From positions 1 through 11,595 of the forward strand of contig SFJB01000068.1 of assembly GCA_004555145.1 (NCBI GenBank): 11,595 nt of DNA. Direction: 5' to 3'. The position numbers and the translations under genes are program-made. Numbering within the stretch: the stretch's first letter is position 1; every line of letters begins with the position of its first letter. This stretch comes from Bacteroidales bacterium (GTDB lineage: Bacteria; Bacteroidota; Bacteroidia; Bacteroidales; UBA932). Shown piece by piece: positions 1 to 9,528 of the stretch. Under the pieces are notes generated by a model that had not been told where the DNA came from, did not search any database, and was given only the letters and a program-made list of their open reading frames with translations.

Positions 1-205
<205 letters not shown>

Positions 206-252
206 TTTGAGTAGCCAGACTGAATACTTAGGAATCTCTCTCAAGTAAAATA

Positions 253-366
253 CTGCGGTGGTTATAGCGGTGAGGATCCACCTCTTCCCATACCGAACAG
301 AGAAGTTAAGCTCACTAGCGCCGATGGTACTGCCCCACCAGGTGGGAGAGTAGGCAGCTGCCGCTT
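253..366 (+). rRNA. rrf: 5S ribosomal RNA
   Basis: The sequence contains the hallmark 5S blocks CCATACCGAACAGAGAAGTTAAGC (288-311) and GATGGTACTGC, followed by GGTGGGAGAGTAGG. The closing helix I can be drawn between GCGGTGG at 255-261 and CTGCCGC at 358-364, with G·U pairs in the middle. The length of ~112-114 nt is normal. It is the last gene of the rRNA operon and lies 5-6 bases before a strong terminator. The ends are set from helix I and are good to within a few bases. Confidence 0.95.
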
Positions 367-370
367 TTCG

Positions 371-412
371 GAATCCCCGATTGGAATTGTCCAGTCGGGG
401 ATTCTTTTTTTT
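371..412 (+). terminator. Intrinsic terminator of the rRNA operon
   Basis: A 15-bp stem (371-385 with 390-404, one G·T wobble, core ATCCCCGA/TCGGGGAT) closes on a 4-base loop (ATTG at 386-389). It is followed directly by eight T residues (405-412) and a further T-rich run to about 421. This is a near-ideal rho-independent terminator. It separates the heavily transcribed rRNA operon from atpD, which starts only 64 bases after it. Confidence 0.95.
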
Positions 413-442
413 ATTTTTATTCGCGAAGTGCCAAATAATTAG

Positions 443-450
443 TACATTTG
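443..450 (+). promoter_or_regulatory. Bacteroidota-type promoter -7 box for the atp operon
   Basis: TACATTTG at 443-450 matches the Bacteroidota primary sigma factor -7 consensus TAnnTTTG exactly. A start site a few bases after the box (about 454-457) would give a leader of roughly 20 bases before the atpD ATG. I see no good TTG/TTTG -33 element at the expected distance; the region 417-425 is only T-rich and forms the end of the terminator tail. No Shine-Dalgarno sequence precedes atpD, only an A-rich stretch (AAAGCGAAAATTTGAA), which is normal for this phylum. Confidence 0.7.
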
Positions 451-461
451 CAGTTCACTAA

Positions 462-2214
<1,753 letters not shown>

Positions 2215-2218
<4 letters not shown>

Positions 2219-3267
2219 GATGGATACTGAAATACCTGACAGCCTTCCTCCTGCTGCTTTCGCCTCTTTGCGCGAAGGCGGAGGAGCTGGATATGGACAA
2301 GTATCTCTACGGCCACGTGGGAGACTCCTACGACTGGCATATCACCACCGTCAACGGCAAACACATATCCATTCCTCTGCCTGTAATCCTGATCAGCAGG
2401 AACGGCACCGGAGTGGCTTGCTTCCTTTCTTCCCGCCTGAGTGAAGGCGAGAGCTACAAAGACTATTACATAGCTCCTGACGATGCGGAAAAGTATGCCG
2501 GAAAGATAGTTCAGGCCGGACCTGACGGTGAGATTTCCCGCCCTTTGGACTTCTCCATCACCAAGAATGTCGCCGGTCTGCTCATCAACTGCACCATACT
2601 CCTTCTGCTTGTGCTCTGCACCAGCCGCTGGTACCGTCGCCACGATGCGCTCAAGGAAGCGCCGCGCGGGGTTCCGGGCCTTATGGAGATGCTCGTCTCT
2701 ATGGTGGAGCTAGACATCATACGCCCCTGCGTGGGCAAGGATTACAAGCGCTACTCCCCGTACCTGTTGACCGCATTCTTCTTCATCTTCATCAACAATC
2801 TTATGGGTATAGTGCCTTTCTTCCCGGGAGGTGCCAATGTCACCGGCAACATAGCCGTGACCTTAGTACTGGCCCTCTTCACCTTCTTTGCTGTCAACAT
2901 CTTCGGCAACAAGCACTATTGGAAGGATATACTCTGGCCGGATGTCCCGACCTGGCTCAAAGTTCCGATTCCGCTTATGCCGGTGATTGAAATCATAGGT
3001 ATGTTCACCAAGCCTTTCAGCTTGATGGTCAGGCTCTTTGCCAATATACTCGCCGGCCACTTCATGATACTGGGCGTGGTGGCGGTCATCTTCCTCACGG
3101 CAGAACTCGGACCTGCGATTAACTCCGGTCTCGGCGCTGTGGCAATACTCATAGGCGTGTTCCTGGACATTCTGGAGCTCCTTGTCGCCTTCATCCAGGC
3201 ATACGTCTTCACTATGCTCTCCTCGGTGTTCATAGGACTCTCCCGACAGGAGCCTGCAAAAGAATAA
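2215..3267 (+). CDS. atpB: ATP synthase Fo subunit a, with signal peptide and exported N-terminal domain
   Basis: This is the membrane stator subunit (350 aa) that forms the two proton half-channels beside the c-ring. The essential arginine is Arg273 in the motif SLMVRLFANILAGH, followed by Gln328 in AFIQAYVF. His282 and Glu321 occupy the places of E. coli Glu219 and His245, the same swap seen in mitochondria and many bacteria. The protein is ~80 residues longer than E. coli subunit a. The extra part is a typical signal peptide (hydrophobic residues 4-19, likely cleavage after AKA at 22) and a ~95-residue hydrophilic domain that should sit in the periplasm before the first membrane helix at ~118-137. 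Similar long forms are typical of Bacteroidota. The start ATG overlaps the atpC stop (ATGA). There is no room for an atpI gene between atpC and atpB. Confidence 0.96.
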
Positions 3268-3288
3268 ACAATTAAAATTCAATACGAT

Positions 3289-3540
3289 ATGTTACTTTCT
3301 ACAATTCTTCTTCAAGCCGCAGCAGGCCTTTCCCTCGGAAGGGCAGGAGCAGCCATAGCAGCGGCAATCGCAGCCTTTGCAGCAGCATTCGGTATCGGTA
3401 AGATAGGTAAGACAGCCCTCGAGGCCAGCGCCCGCCAGCCGGAGCACGCCGACCACTACCGTATGACCGCCATCATCATCAGCGCCCTCATTGAAGGTGC
3501 CTGTCTGTTTGCAATTCTGGTCTGCCTCATCTCGAAGTAA
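3289..3540 (+). CDS. atpE: ATP synthase Fo subunit c
   Basis: This is the proteolipid (83 aa) that builds the rotating c-ring. It has two hydrophobic helices joined by the polar loop ARQPEH (48-53), which contacts gamma and epsilon. Helix 2 carries the ion-binding carboxylate Glu69 (ALIEGACLF). The residues that mark sodium-binding rings are missing: Gly follows the Glu where Na+ types have Ser, and the helix 1 Gln position is Ile36. This argues for proton coupling. In helix 1 the usual GxGxGxGxG packing motif reads A29-A31-A33-G35-G37, in a run with many alanines; such replacement is known to change ring packing and size. The gene follows atpB by 21 AT-rich bases and precedes atpF by 3 bases. 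Confidence 0.97.
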   Translation: MLLSTILLQAAAGLSLGRAGAAIAAAIAAFAAAFGIGKIGKTALEASARQPEHADHYRMTAIIISALIEGACLFAILVCLISK

Positions 3541-3543
3541 GCA

Positions 3544-4053
3544 ATGTCCCTGATTACTCCCGATTTCGGTCTGCTCGTCTGGATGACGCTGATTTTCGGC
3601 ATCGTCCTGTTCATTCTCGCAAAGTTCGGCTTTCCCGTCATCACTTCGATGGTGGACAAGCGCAGTGCGCGTATCGAGGAGTCCTTGCGCAAGGCGGAAG
3701 AGGCGCAGCAGCGTCTTGACGGCCTCGCCCGCGAGCACGATGAACTGATAGAGAAGACAAAACTTGAGCAGAGCCGTATGCTCCGGGAGGCTTCCGAAGC
3801 CGGTGAGAAGATTGTCGCCGGAGCCAAGGCAAAAGCCGAAGAGGAAGCCGCCAAGATCCTTGAGCACGCCCGGCTGGAAATCCAGGCCGAAAAGGAAAGC
3901 ACCCTGCGCGACATTTGCAGCCAGGTGTCTATACTGTCCCTGGAGGTGGCGGAAAAGGTGCTGCGCGCCCGTCTGGACAAGGATGGAGAGCAGCTGGCGC
4001 TGGTGGAGAGGCTGGTCAAGGAGACAATGGAGACAAAGATAGACAAGAGCTAG
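3544..4053 (+). CDS. atpF: ATP synthase Fo subunit b
   Basis: This is the peripheral-stalk subunit (169 aa) that holds the F1 head fixed relative to subunit a. It has one N-terminal membrane helix (about residues 9-31, GLLVWMTLIFGIVLFILAK) and then a long, highly charged helix rich in Glu, Lys, Arg and Ala to near residue 150, as expected for the b dimer coiled coil. The length is close to the usual ~156-170 aa. It starts 3 bases after the atpE stop and ends 3 bases before atpH, so all three are surely in one transcript. There is one b gene only and no b' copy. Confidence 0.95.
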   Translation: MSLITPDFGLLVWMTLIFGIVLFILAKFGFPVITSMVDKRSARIEESLRKAEEAQQRLDGLAREHDELIEKTKLEQSRMLREASEAGEKIVAGAKAKAEEEAAKILEHARLEIQAEKESTLRDICSQVSILSLEVAEKVLRARLDKDGEQLALVERLVKETMETKIDKS

Positions 4054-4056
4054 AAT

Positions 4057-4539
4057 ATGAACACGGGCATCATATCCACGCGTTATGCGGCCGCGCTGCT
4101 CAGATATGTGGAGCAGACCGGCAACGCGGCAAAGGTATGCGAGCAGGCAAGCCGCCTGCTTGAGAATCCCCACGTGGAAGGCGTAATCCTCGAACCGGAA
4201 CTTGAGCGCTTCGTGCTCCTGCTCCGCAAGCATGGCCGCCTGGAGGAGTCCCGTTTCATACTCTCTTCATTCGTGGCGATGTACTACAAGTCGCAGGGCA
4301 TCGTCAGCGTAAAACTTGTCACGGCGGTTCCGGCCCCGCAAAGGATAGTAGACAAACTCTGCGCCGCCTTCGAGAGCAAGCTGGGCCGCAAGGTGCATTG
4401 TGTCACCGAGGTGGATCCGGGCCTCGTGGGCGGATTTACCCTGATCGTGGATGACGACTATATGCTTGATGCAAGCGTGCGCCACCAGCTTGAGAGCATA
4501 CGCCGCCAATTCGTGAAAACCAATTCCAGAATCGTGTAA
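4057..4539 (+). CDS. atpH: ATP synthase F1 subunit delta
   Basis: This subunit (160 aa, OSCP-type) links the top of the F1 hexamer to the b stalk. The C-terminal signature is clear: [20 protein letters not shown] at about residues 119-138, followed by [14 protein letters not shown]. The N-terminal helical bundle begins with the normal [13 protein letters not shown] pattern, which fixes the start. The protein is somewhat shorter than E. coli delta (177 aa), mainly in the N-terminal half. It sits between atpF (3-base gap) and atpA (23-base gap, the longest inside the operon; I see no promoter-like TAnnTTTG there). Confidence 0.93.
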   Translation: MNTGIISTRYAAALLRYVEQTGNAAKVCEQASRLLENPHVEGVILEPELERFVLLLRKHGRLEESRFILSSFVAMYYKSQGIVSVKLVTAVPAPQRIVDKLCAAFESKLGRKVHCVTEVDPGLVGGFTLIVDDDYMLDASVRHQLESIRRQFVKTNSRIV

Positions 4540-4562
4540 GCGATTCAAACATAACAAGTTCT

Positions 4563-6149
4563 ATGGCACATAACAGCATAAAACCGAGTGAAATCTCCGA
4601 GATTCTGCTTGACGAGCTTCGGGGTATAGACAGTTCGCTCAAATATGAGGAGGTGGGCAAGGTGCTCACCGTCAGCGACGGAGTCGCCCGCATCTTCGGG
4701 CTCATCAACGCCGAGGCAGGCGAGCTGCTGGAGTTCGACAGCGGCGTCAAGGCGGTGGTAATGAACCTTGAGGTGGACAATGTGGGAGCGGTGCTCCTGG
4801 GCCCTACCGACCTCGTGAAGGAAGGTATGAGGGTGCGTCGTCTCGGACGAATTGCCGGCATACCGGTGGGTGAAGGCCTCGTCGGCAGGGTAGTGGATCC
4901 TATCGGCACTCCGCTTGACGGTATGGGAGACATCAAGGGCGAGACTGTGCGTATGCCGCTTGAACGCAAGGCTCCGGGCGTAATTTTCCGCGAACCGGTG
5001 ACCGAGCCTCTGCAGACCGGACTCAAGGCTGTGGATGCTATGATTCCAATAGGCCGCGGCCAGCGCGAGCTCATCATCGGCGACCGCCAGACCGGAAAGA
5101 CAGCGATAGCCATAGATACCATCATCAACCAGAGGTCGGAATACCTCAAAGGCAAGCCCGTGTACTGCATCTATGTGGCCGTTGGCCAGAAAGGTTCCAC
5201 GGTCGCATCCATAGTCCAGACCCTGCGTGCCAAGGGTGCGATGGACTACACCATAGTCGTAGCCGCAACCGCCGCCGACCCCGCTGCCCTGCAGTACTAC
5301 GCTCCATTCGCCGGTGCAGCCATAGGCGAGTACTTCCGTGATACCGGCCGCCACGCGTTGGTGGTGTACGATGACCTATCCAAGCAGGCAGTGGCATACC
5401 GCGAGGTGTCCCTTATCCTGCGCCGTCCTTCCGGACGTGAGGCCTACCCTGGCGATGTGTTCTACCTCCACTCCCGCCTTCTGGAGAGGGCTGCAAAGAT
5501 CATCAGCCAGCAGGAGGTCGCCGAGCAGATGAACGACCTTCCGGAGTGCCTGAAGGGCAAGGTGAAGGCCGGAGGTTCGCTTACCGCACTGCCTATCATC
5601 GAAACCCAGGCCGGAGACGTCTCCGCCTACATCCCGACCAACGTGATTTCCATCACTGACGGTCAGATATACCTTGAATCCTCCCTTTTCAATGCCGGTT
5701 TCCGCCCCGCAATCAATGTGGGAATCTCTGTCTCACGAGTCGGCGGTGCCGCGCAGGTGAAGTCTATGAAGAAGGTGGCTGGTACCCTGAAGATAGACCA
5801 GGCCCAGTTCGGAGAACTCGAATCCTTCACCAAGTTCTCATCCGATATGGACAAGATTACCGCAATGACCCTCGATAAGGGAAGAAAGAACGAGCGTCTG
5901 CTCGTCCAGGCACAGTACAGCCCTATGCCTGTGGGAGAGCAGGTGGCAGTGCTCTACTGCGGCACCCAGGCTCTGATGGCAGACATCAGGGTTGACCAGG
6001 TGGCGCTTTTCCAGGGACTCTTCCTTGACAGGATGCGTTCTTCCCACGGGGACGTACTCGAAGCCCTCGAGTCCGGCAAGGTGGACAAGGAGCATACCGA
6101 CGTCATAAGGGAAGAGGCTGCGGCTGTTTGCAAACTTCTGAATCATTGA
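4563..6149 (+). CDS. atpA: ATP synthase F1 subunit alpha
   Basis: This is the non-catalytic nucleotide-binding subunit (528 aa) that alternates with beta in the F1 hexamer. The Walker A motif is GDRQTGKT at residues 173-180. The arginine finger that reaches into the beta catalytic site is Arg392 in the conserved [10 protein letters not shown] block. Other family blocks are DPIGTPLDG (112-120), the [12 protein letters not shown] segment (269-280) and the [17 protein letters not shown] segment (here [13 protein letters not shown]). Length is near the usual ~510-530 aa. The ATG at 4563 gives a normal N-terminus. The gene ends 5 bases before atpG. Confidence 0.98.
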   Translation: MAHNSIKPSEISEILLDELRGIDSSLKYEEVGKVLTVSDGVARIFGLINAEAGELLEFDSGVKAVVMNLEVDNVGAVLLGPTDLVKEGMRVRRLGRIAGIPVGEGLVGRVVDPIGTPLDGMGDIKGETVRMPLERKAPGVIFREPVTEPLQTGLKAVDAMIPIGRGQRELIIGDRQTGKTAIAIDTIINQRSEYLKGKPVYCIYVAVGQKGSTVASIVQTLRAKGAMDYTIVVAATAADPAALQYYAPFAGAAIGEYFRDTGRHALVVYDDLSKQAVAYREVSLILRRPSGREAYPGDVFYLHSRLLERAAKIISQQEVAEQMNDLPECLKGKVKAGGSLTALPIIETQAGDVSAYIPTNVISITDGQIYLESSLFNAGFRPAINVGISVSRVGGAAQVKSMKKVAGTLKIDQAQFGELESFTKFSSDMDKITAMTLDKGRKNERLLVQAQYSPMPVGEQVAVLYCGTQALMADIRVDQVALFQGLFLDRMRSSHGDVLEALESGKVDKEHTDVIREEAAAVCKLLNH

Positions 6150-6154
6150 CGTAA

Positions 6155-7036
6155 ATGGCATCTCTGAGGGAAATAAAGGACAGGATTGCATCGGTGCGCA
6201 GCACCCTGAAAATCACCTCCGCAATGAAACTCGTGGCCTCCTCCAAGCTTCGCAAAGCGCAGAAGGAGATAGAGAATCTCCGCCCTTATGAAAGAGCTCT
6301 GGACTCCATTCTGTCTGATGTGGCGTGGGCAAGTGCCCTGTCCTGCAGGCTGGAGAGCCGCAATCCGGATGCGCCGGTGGCTGTGGTTGCCATTGCTTCG
6401 AACAATTCCCTCTGCGGCGGCTTCAACGTGAATGTCACAAAGCTTGCCCTGGAAACTCTCGGCGGAATAGAATCCGCAGACTTGTATTCCATAGGCAGGA
6501 AAATGTCCGAGGCCTTGAAAAAGTCCAGCTACAAGCCTGTATATGAAAGCTCTGAACTCATAGGAAGTCCCCGTTTCGACAAATCGGAGAATCTTGCCAA
6601 GCGCCTGATTGCTTCCTTTATGAACGGTGAGTATTCCAAGGTGCTGCTGGTTTACAACAGTTTCGTCTCTGCGTCTTCCCAAAAGCCTGTGGTCGAGCAA
6701 TATCTGCCGTTCTCTCTTTCATCGGCACAGCCTGTCCCCGAGGATGACGATGTGATCTGGAATGCTGAAGCAGACCGCCGTCGCCACAAGTTCCTCTTCG
6801 AACCATCCGCTGATGAGATTGCTGAAAGCATGATTCCCCAGTTGCTGGACCTGAAGTTCCACGCTGCCATTCTGGACTCCGCAGCAGCAGAACAAGCCGC
6901 CCGCACCATAGCGATGCAGACGGCAACCGACAATGCGGAACACTTGCTTGCCGATTTGACCCTTGAATACAACAAGGGCCGTCAGCAGAAGATCACCGCA
7001 GAAATCCTCGACCTTGTAGCAGGTTCGGCGGAATAG
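6155..7036 (+). CDS. atpG: ATP synthase F1 subunit gamma
   Basis: This is the central-stalk rotor (293 aa) whose two terminal helices form the coiled-coil shaft inside the alpha3beta3 ring. The N-terminal helix has the family signature SAMKLVASSKLRKAQ (about residues 22-36) and the C-terminal helix has YNKGRQQKITAEIL. The middle domain is the less conserved Rossmann-like part. It is the last gene of the operon. Its TAG stop (7034-7036) is immediately followed by the TAA stop of the opposite-strand barrel gene (7039-7037), so no intergenic base is left and no intrinsic terminator is visible behind it. Confidence 0.96.
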   Translation: MASLREIKDRIASVRSTLKITSAMKLVASSKLRKAQKEIENLRPYERALDSILSDVAWASALSCRLESRNPDAPVAVVAIASNNSLCGGFNVNVTKLALETLGGIESADLYSIGRKMSEALKKSSYKPVYESSELIGSPRFDKSENLAKRLIASFMNGEYSKVLLVYNSFVSASSQKPVVEQYLPFSLSSAQPVPEDDDVIWNAEADRRRHKFLFEPSADEIAESMIPQLLDLKFHAAILDSAAAEQAARTIAMQTATDNAEHLLADLTLEYNKGRQQKITAEILDLVAGSAE

Positions 7037-7061
7037 TTAGAAAGAATAACCCAGTCCGAAC
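7023..7061. repeat. Inverted repeat straddling two abutting, convergent stop codons
   Basis: GTTCGG (7023-7028) pairs with CCGAAC (7056-7061), and inside it GTTA (7036-7039) pairs with TAAC (7047-7050). The TAG of atpG and the TAA of the barrel gene lie within the structure. There is no T-tract on either side, so it is not a standard intrinsic terminator. A second perfect small hairpin, CTGAGA-GAG-TCTCAG, lies at 7072-7086 inside the barrel gene. These are weak structures and could be chance. Confidence 0.3.
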
Positions 7062-7894
7062 ATCATCGTGCCTGAGAGAGTCTCAGATGCGAGCAGGTAG
7101 CAGGCATTCAGTCTGATGCCGGCAAATTGCGCCCCGACACCCACGGAAGCGAAGGATGGAAGTCCCTTGTCCCCGCCGTAGTGGTATCCTGCGCGCAGGA
7201 ATGCTATCTTATTATAGTTCAGCTCAACTCCCGCAGACGCCATTATCTGGCCGTCGAATACGTAAGTCAGTTCCGCCTCGGCGCGGGCGAATTGTGCAAT
7301 GTCATATCCTGCGCCTCCCATGAGATACATAGGCAGGGAGACCGTGGAAGTGCCGTATTTCAGAGGCGTTCCCAGGTTTCCAAGGCTCAGATGGGCATCC
7401 AGTGCTCCGGAACGGTATGCCCCGCTCAAATCCACCATAAATGCATTTGCAGTGTAGTCAGAGGTAAGGGCGGAATTAAGCAATCTCAGGCTCACTCCGG
7501 CTGAAAACTTGTCCGCAATGCGGTATGCGGCGCCGAGTTCTATGCTCAGGTCCGAAGACCTGTACTCTCCCATAGGAGTGCCCATTTCGTTGTAGAGTAT
7601 GCCAGGCTCCCTGTCCAGGAGATACTTTCCCTTGAATGAGAAGGAAAGATCGGAGAACTCCAGGCTCACCCCGGCTCCGAGCAGATTGTTGTTGACGATT
7701 TCCGGGGCCCACAAACCGAAGTTGAGATATGCGTCCAGCGACTTGCCGTCCAGCGCCTTGCGTGCCTCTGAAAGATCTCCGGATGCCATGGACAGCCTTT
7801 CCGTTTCGGAAGGTATGAGGAGAGCCGGAGCGTTCTGTGCATTTGCCGCAAAGCCTGCGGCGAGAAGGGATATGATGATAAATGTCTTTTTCAT
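7037..7894 (-). CDS. PorV/PorQ-family outer-membrane beta-barrel protein (short form)
   Basis: The protein (285 aa) has a signal peptide (cleavage likely after ANA at residue 19) and then alternating beta strands rich in Gly, Tyr and Leu, ending in a terminal Phe (MFGLGYSF) as outer-membrane barrels do. The later strands (FLRAGYHYGGDKG, FASVGVGAQFAGIRLNACYL) resemble PorV, the T9SS outer-membrane shuttle related to FadL. It is about 100 residues shorter than typical PorV, and the usual NPA-type motif near the N-terminus is replaced (LWAPEIVNNN). The gene starts 5 bases after the stop of the S8 protease gene, whose product carries a T9SS sorting domain, so the two are almost surely co-transcribed. 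That supports, but does not prove, a role in export or surface anchoring of that protease. Family membership is a judgement from sequence pattern. Confidence 0.75.
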   Translation of the reverse strand: MKKTFIIISLLAAGFAANAQNAPALLIPSETERLSMASGDLSEARKALDGKSLDAYLNFGLWAPEIVNNNLLGAGVSLEFSDLSFSFKGKYLLDREPGILYNEMGTPMGEYRSSDLSIELGAAYRIADKFSAGVSLRLLNSALTSDYTANAFMVDLSGAYRSGALDAHLSLGNLGTPLKYGTSTVSLPMYLMGGAGYDIAQFARAEAELTYVFDGQIMASAGVELNYNKIAFLRAGYHYGGDKGLPSFASVGVGAQFAGIRLNACYLLASETLSGTMMFGLGYSF

Positions 7895-7899
7895 AATTG

Positions 7900-9528
7900 C
7901 TATTTCTTAACCACGCTGAACACTTCTTCCTGTCTGTCAATCTTCACGTAATAAATTCCCGAAGGAAGAGCGCTCATATCTACGCTGAGAGGGTTGAAAG
8001 GGCCCACGCCGACCTCTGCATTCTCATATACGGTGGCTCCGGCCTTGTTGCTTATCATTACTTTGGTCATCACTTCTTCCGGAGTGCGTATGTTGAGCAC
8101 GTCCACCACAGGGTTAGGGTAGAGGTCCACAGGGTATGTCGCATCCCTGACGAGCAGCCTGAAGCTTGAAGTGGCAGTCTTGCCGCAGGCATCAGTTGCC
8201 GTCAGTGTCAGGGTTGAACTGCCGTAGGCAAAACCATTGAGGGTGAGCCTGTCGCCCAGGATGCTGTATTGGAAGATAGTTGTCGATCCGGACTTGGTGA
8301 TGACATAGTTGAGGTTTTCTCCGTCTTCATCCTGGAAATACTCGGCCAGGTTTATGTCAATGCTGGTGTCAAGACCGTTCATCACAACGTTGTCAACGGC
8401 CTTTATCAGCACCGGTGGGTGATTTTCCAGCACGGTGACTGAAAAGTTCTTTGATACGGCATCAAATCCGTCGCTTGCGCTGAGGCAGAAATCGTAGCTG
8501 CTGTCCTGCGTGAGTTTTGTGCCGCTGATGGCGACGGTGACCGTCTCGTCGGAAATCTTCAGACTTGCGGCAGGGTTGGCCGGGGTGAGGGTGATTGAAA
8601 GATTATGCCCGTCCGGGTCACTCACCTTGAACTTTATTTCAGGATTCTCGAAAGGCTTGATGGTGAATGAAGTTCCGTCAAGTGCCTCAATCACAGGAGG
8701 GTTGTTGGCAGGTGTAGTTACGGTGCGTTCCCCGCTCAGCTCTGAAAACATGCCCTTGTAATTGACAGCGGCTATTCTGAAATGGTATTCCTGATTGAAC
8801 TTCAGCCCACTTAAGGTATAAACCATACTTTCTCCCGGAGTACAGTCCACTCCATCTATGACCAATACATCAACGGCGCTGCCTGGGGCGGAAGGATCCA
8901 GGTCCGCAAGGGAGGATTCTGATGCGAACAGTCTGTATCCGAATACAGGAAAATCTGCCGGAACATCCCAGCTGACATTGATGCTGTTGGAGGCAGCTTC
9001 CGCTCTGAATCCTTCCACAGGAGCAGGTGCTTCCGTGGAGAAGGAAAGTGCCGCAGCAGCATTGACGAGGCCCTTACCAAGCTTGCCTTTCATGTCGCTG
9101 TTGTAATCATAAAGGGATTTGTTCGCTGAGCCGAGGAGAATCTGGATGAGGTCTTCCCTGGTGAATCCTTGACCCTGATATGCGCCGGCTATGAGTGCAG
9201 CTACGCCTGATACGTGAGGACAGGCCATCGAGGTGCCCTGCATATAGCCGTAGCCGTTGTTTGGAATGGTGCTGAGAACCTGGGCGCTCTTGTAGTAATC
9301 CCCGCCGGTAGCCGTGATGTCCACCCAGGTACCGTAATTGCTGTAATATGACGGTCTGAAGTCTGCGCCAATCGCCGCAACGCTGATTACACCTTCATAA
9401 TTCCCTATCGGGTCATAGTCTATAGTCTCGTTGCCGGCAGCGAATATCACCACGCCTCCTTTCATAGGGGAATCCGGAAGCTGGTTGCCGTCATCGTCGC
9501 AGCCTGCATAGTTGTTGAAATAATCCAC
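7900..9528 (-). CDS. S8 protease, C-terminal part: oxyanion Asn, catalytic Ser, FN3, two cadherin/Ig-like repeats, T9SS sorting domain
   Basis: This open frame continues the protease encoded upstream after a -1 shift near 9549. Numbered from the GTG at 9528 (542 codons), it holds the oxyanion Asn33 (VVIFAAGNE) and the catalytic Ser100 in GTSMACPHVSG, closing the S8 fold near residue 162. A fibronectin type III domain follows at ~168-273, then two cadherin/Ig-like repeats (~277-367 and ~369-462) with NxPPV/HPPV starts and DPDG or DEDG acidic motifs that could bind calcium. The last 78 residues (465-542) are a type A T9SS sorting domain: YPNPVVDVLNI, a KAGATVY strand and LPSGIYYVKI. Such domains direct export across the outer membrane and are removed on attachment. 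The GTG is probably not a real start; these residues join the upstream part in an intact gene. The stop lies 5 bases before the PorV-like gene. Confidence 0.85.
   Translation of the reverse strand: MDYFNNYAGCDDDGNQLPDSPMKGGVVIFAAGNETIDYDPIGNYEGVISVAAIGADFRPSYYSNYGTWVDITATGGDYYKSAQVLSTIPNNGYGYMQGTSMACPHVSGVAALIAGAYQGQGFTREDLIQILLGSANKSLYDYNSDMKGKLGKGLVNAAAALSFSTEAPAPVEGFRAEAASNSINVSWDVPADFPVFGYRLFASESSLADLDPSAPGSAVDVLVIDGVDCTPGESMVYTLSGLKFNQEYHFRIAAVNYKGMFSELSGERTVTTPANNPPVIEALDGTSFTIKPFENPEIKFKVSDPDGHNLSITLTPANPAASLKISDETVTVAISGTKLTQDSSYDFCLSASDGFDAVSKNFSVTVLENHPPVLIKAVDNVVMNGLDTSIDINLAEYFQDEDGENLNYVITKSGSTTIFQYSILGDRLTLNGFAYGSSTLTLTATDACGKTATSSFRLLVRDATYPVDLYPNPVVDVLNIRTPEEVMTKVMISNKAGATVYENAEVGVGPFNPLSVDMSALPSGIYYVKIDRQEEVFSVVKK

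Noticed and set aside
206..252. Possible tRNA in the 23S-5S spacer
   Set aside because: The spacer is only about 47 bases, too short for a tRNA, and shows no cloverleaf elements.
3292..4233. Minus-strand open frame of 313 codons across atpE, atpF and atpH
   Set aside because: It is antisense to three well-conserved genes. The low stop frequency is explained by their codon use, and the Leu/His/Gln-rich product resembles no family.
4545..5354. Minus-strand open frames of about 250-270 codons opposite atpA
   Set aside because: They are shadows of the strongly conserved alpha subunit. No promoter or plausible start context is seen.
7072..7086. Hairpin CTGAGA-GAG-TCTCAG as terminator of the atp operon
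   Set aside because: The stem is perfect but only 6 bp and is not followed by T residues on either strand. It lies in the coding part of the barrel gene, so I do not call it a terminator.
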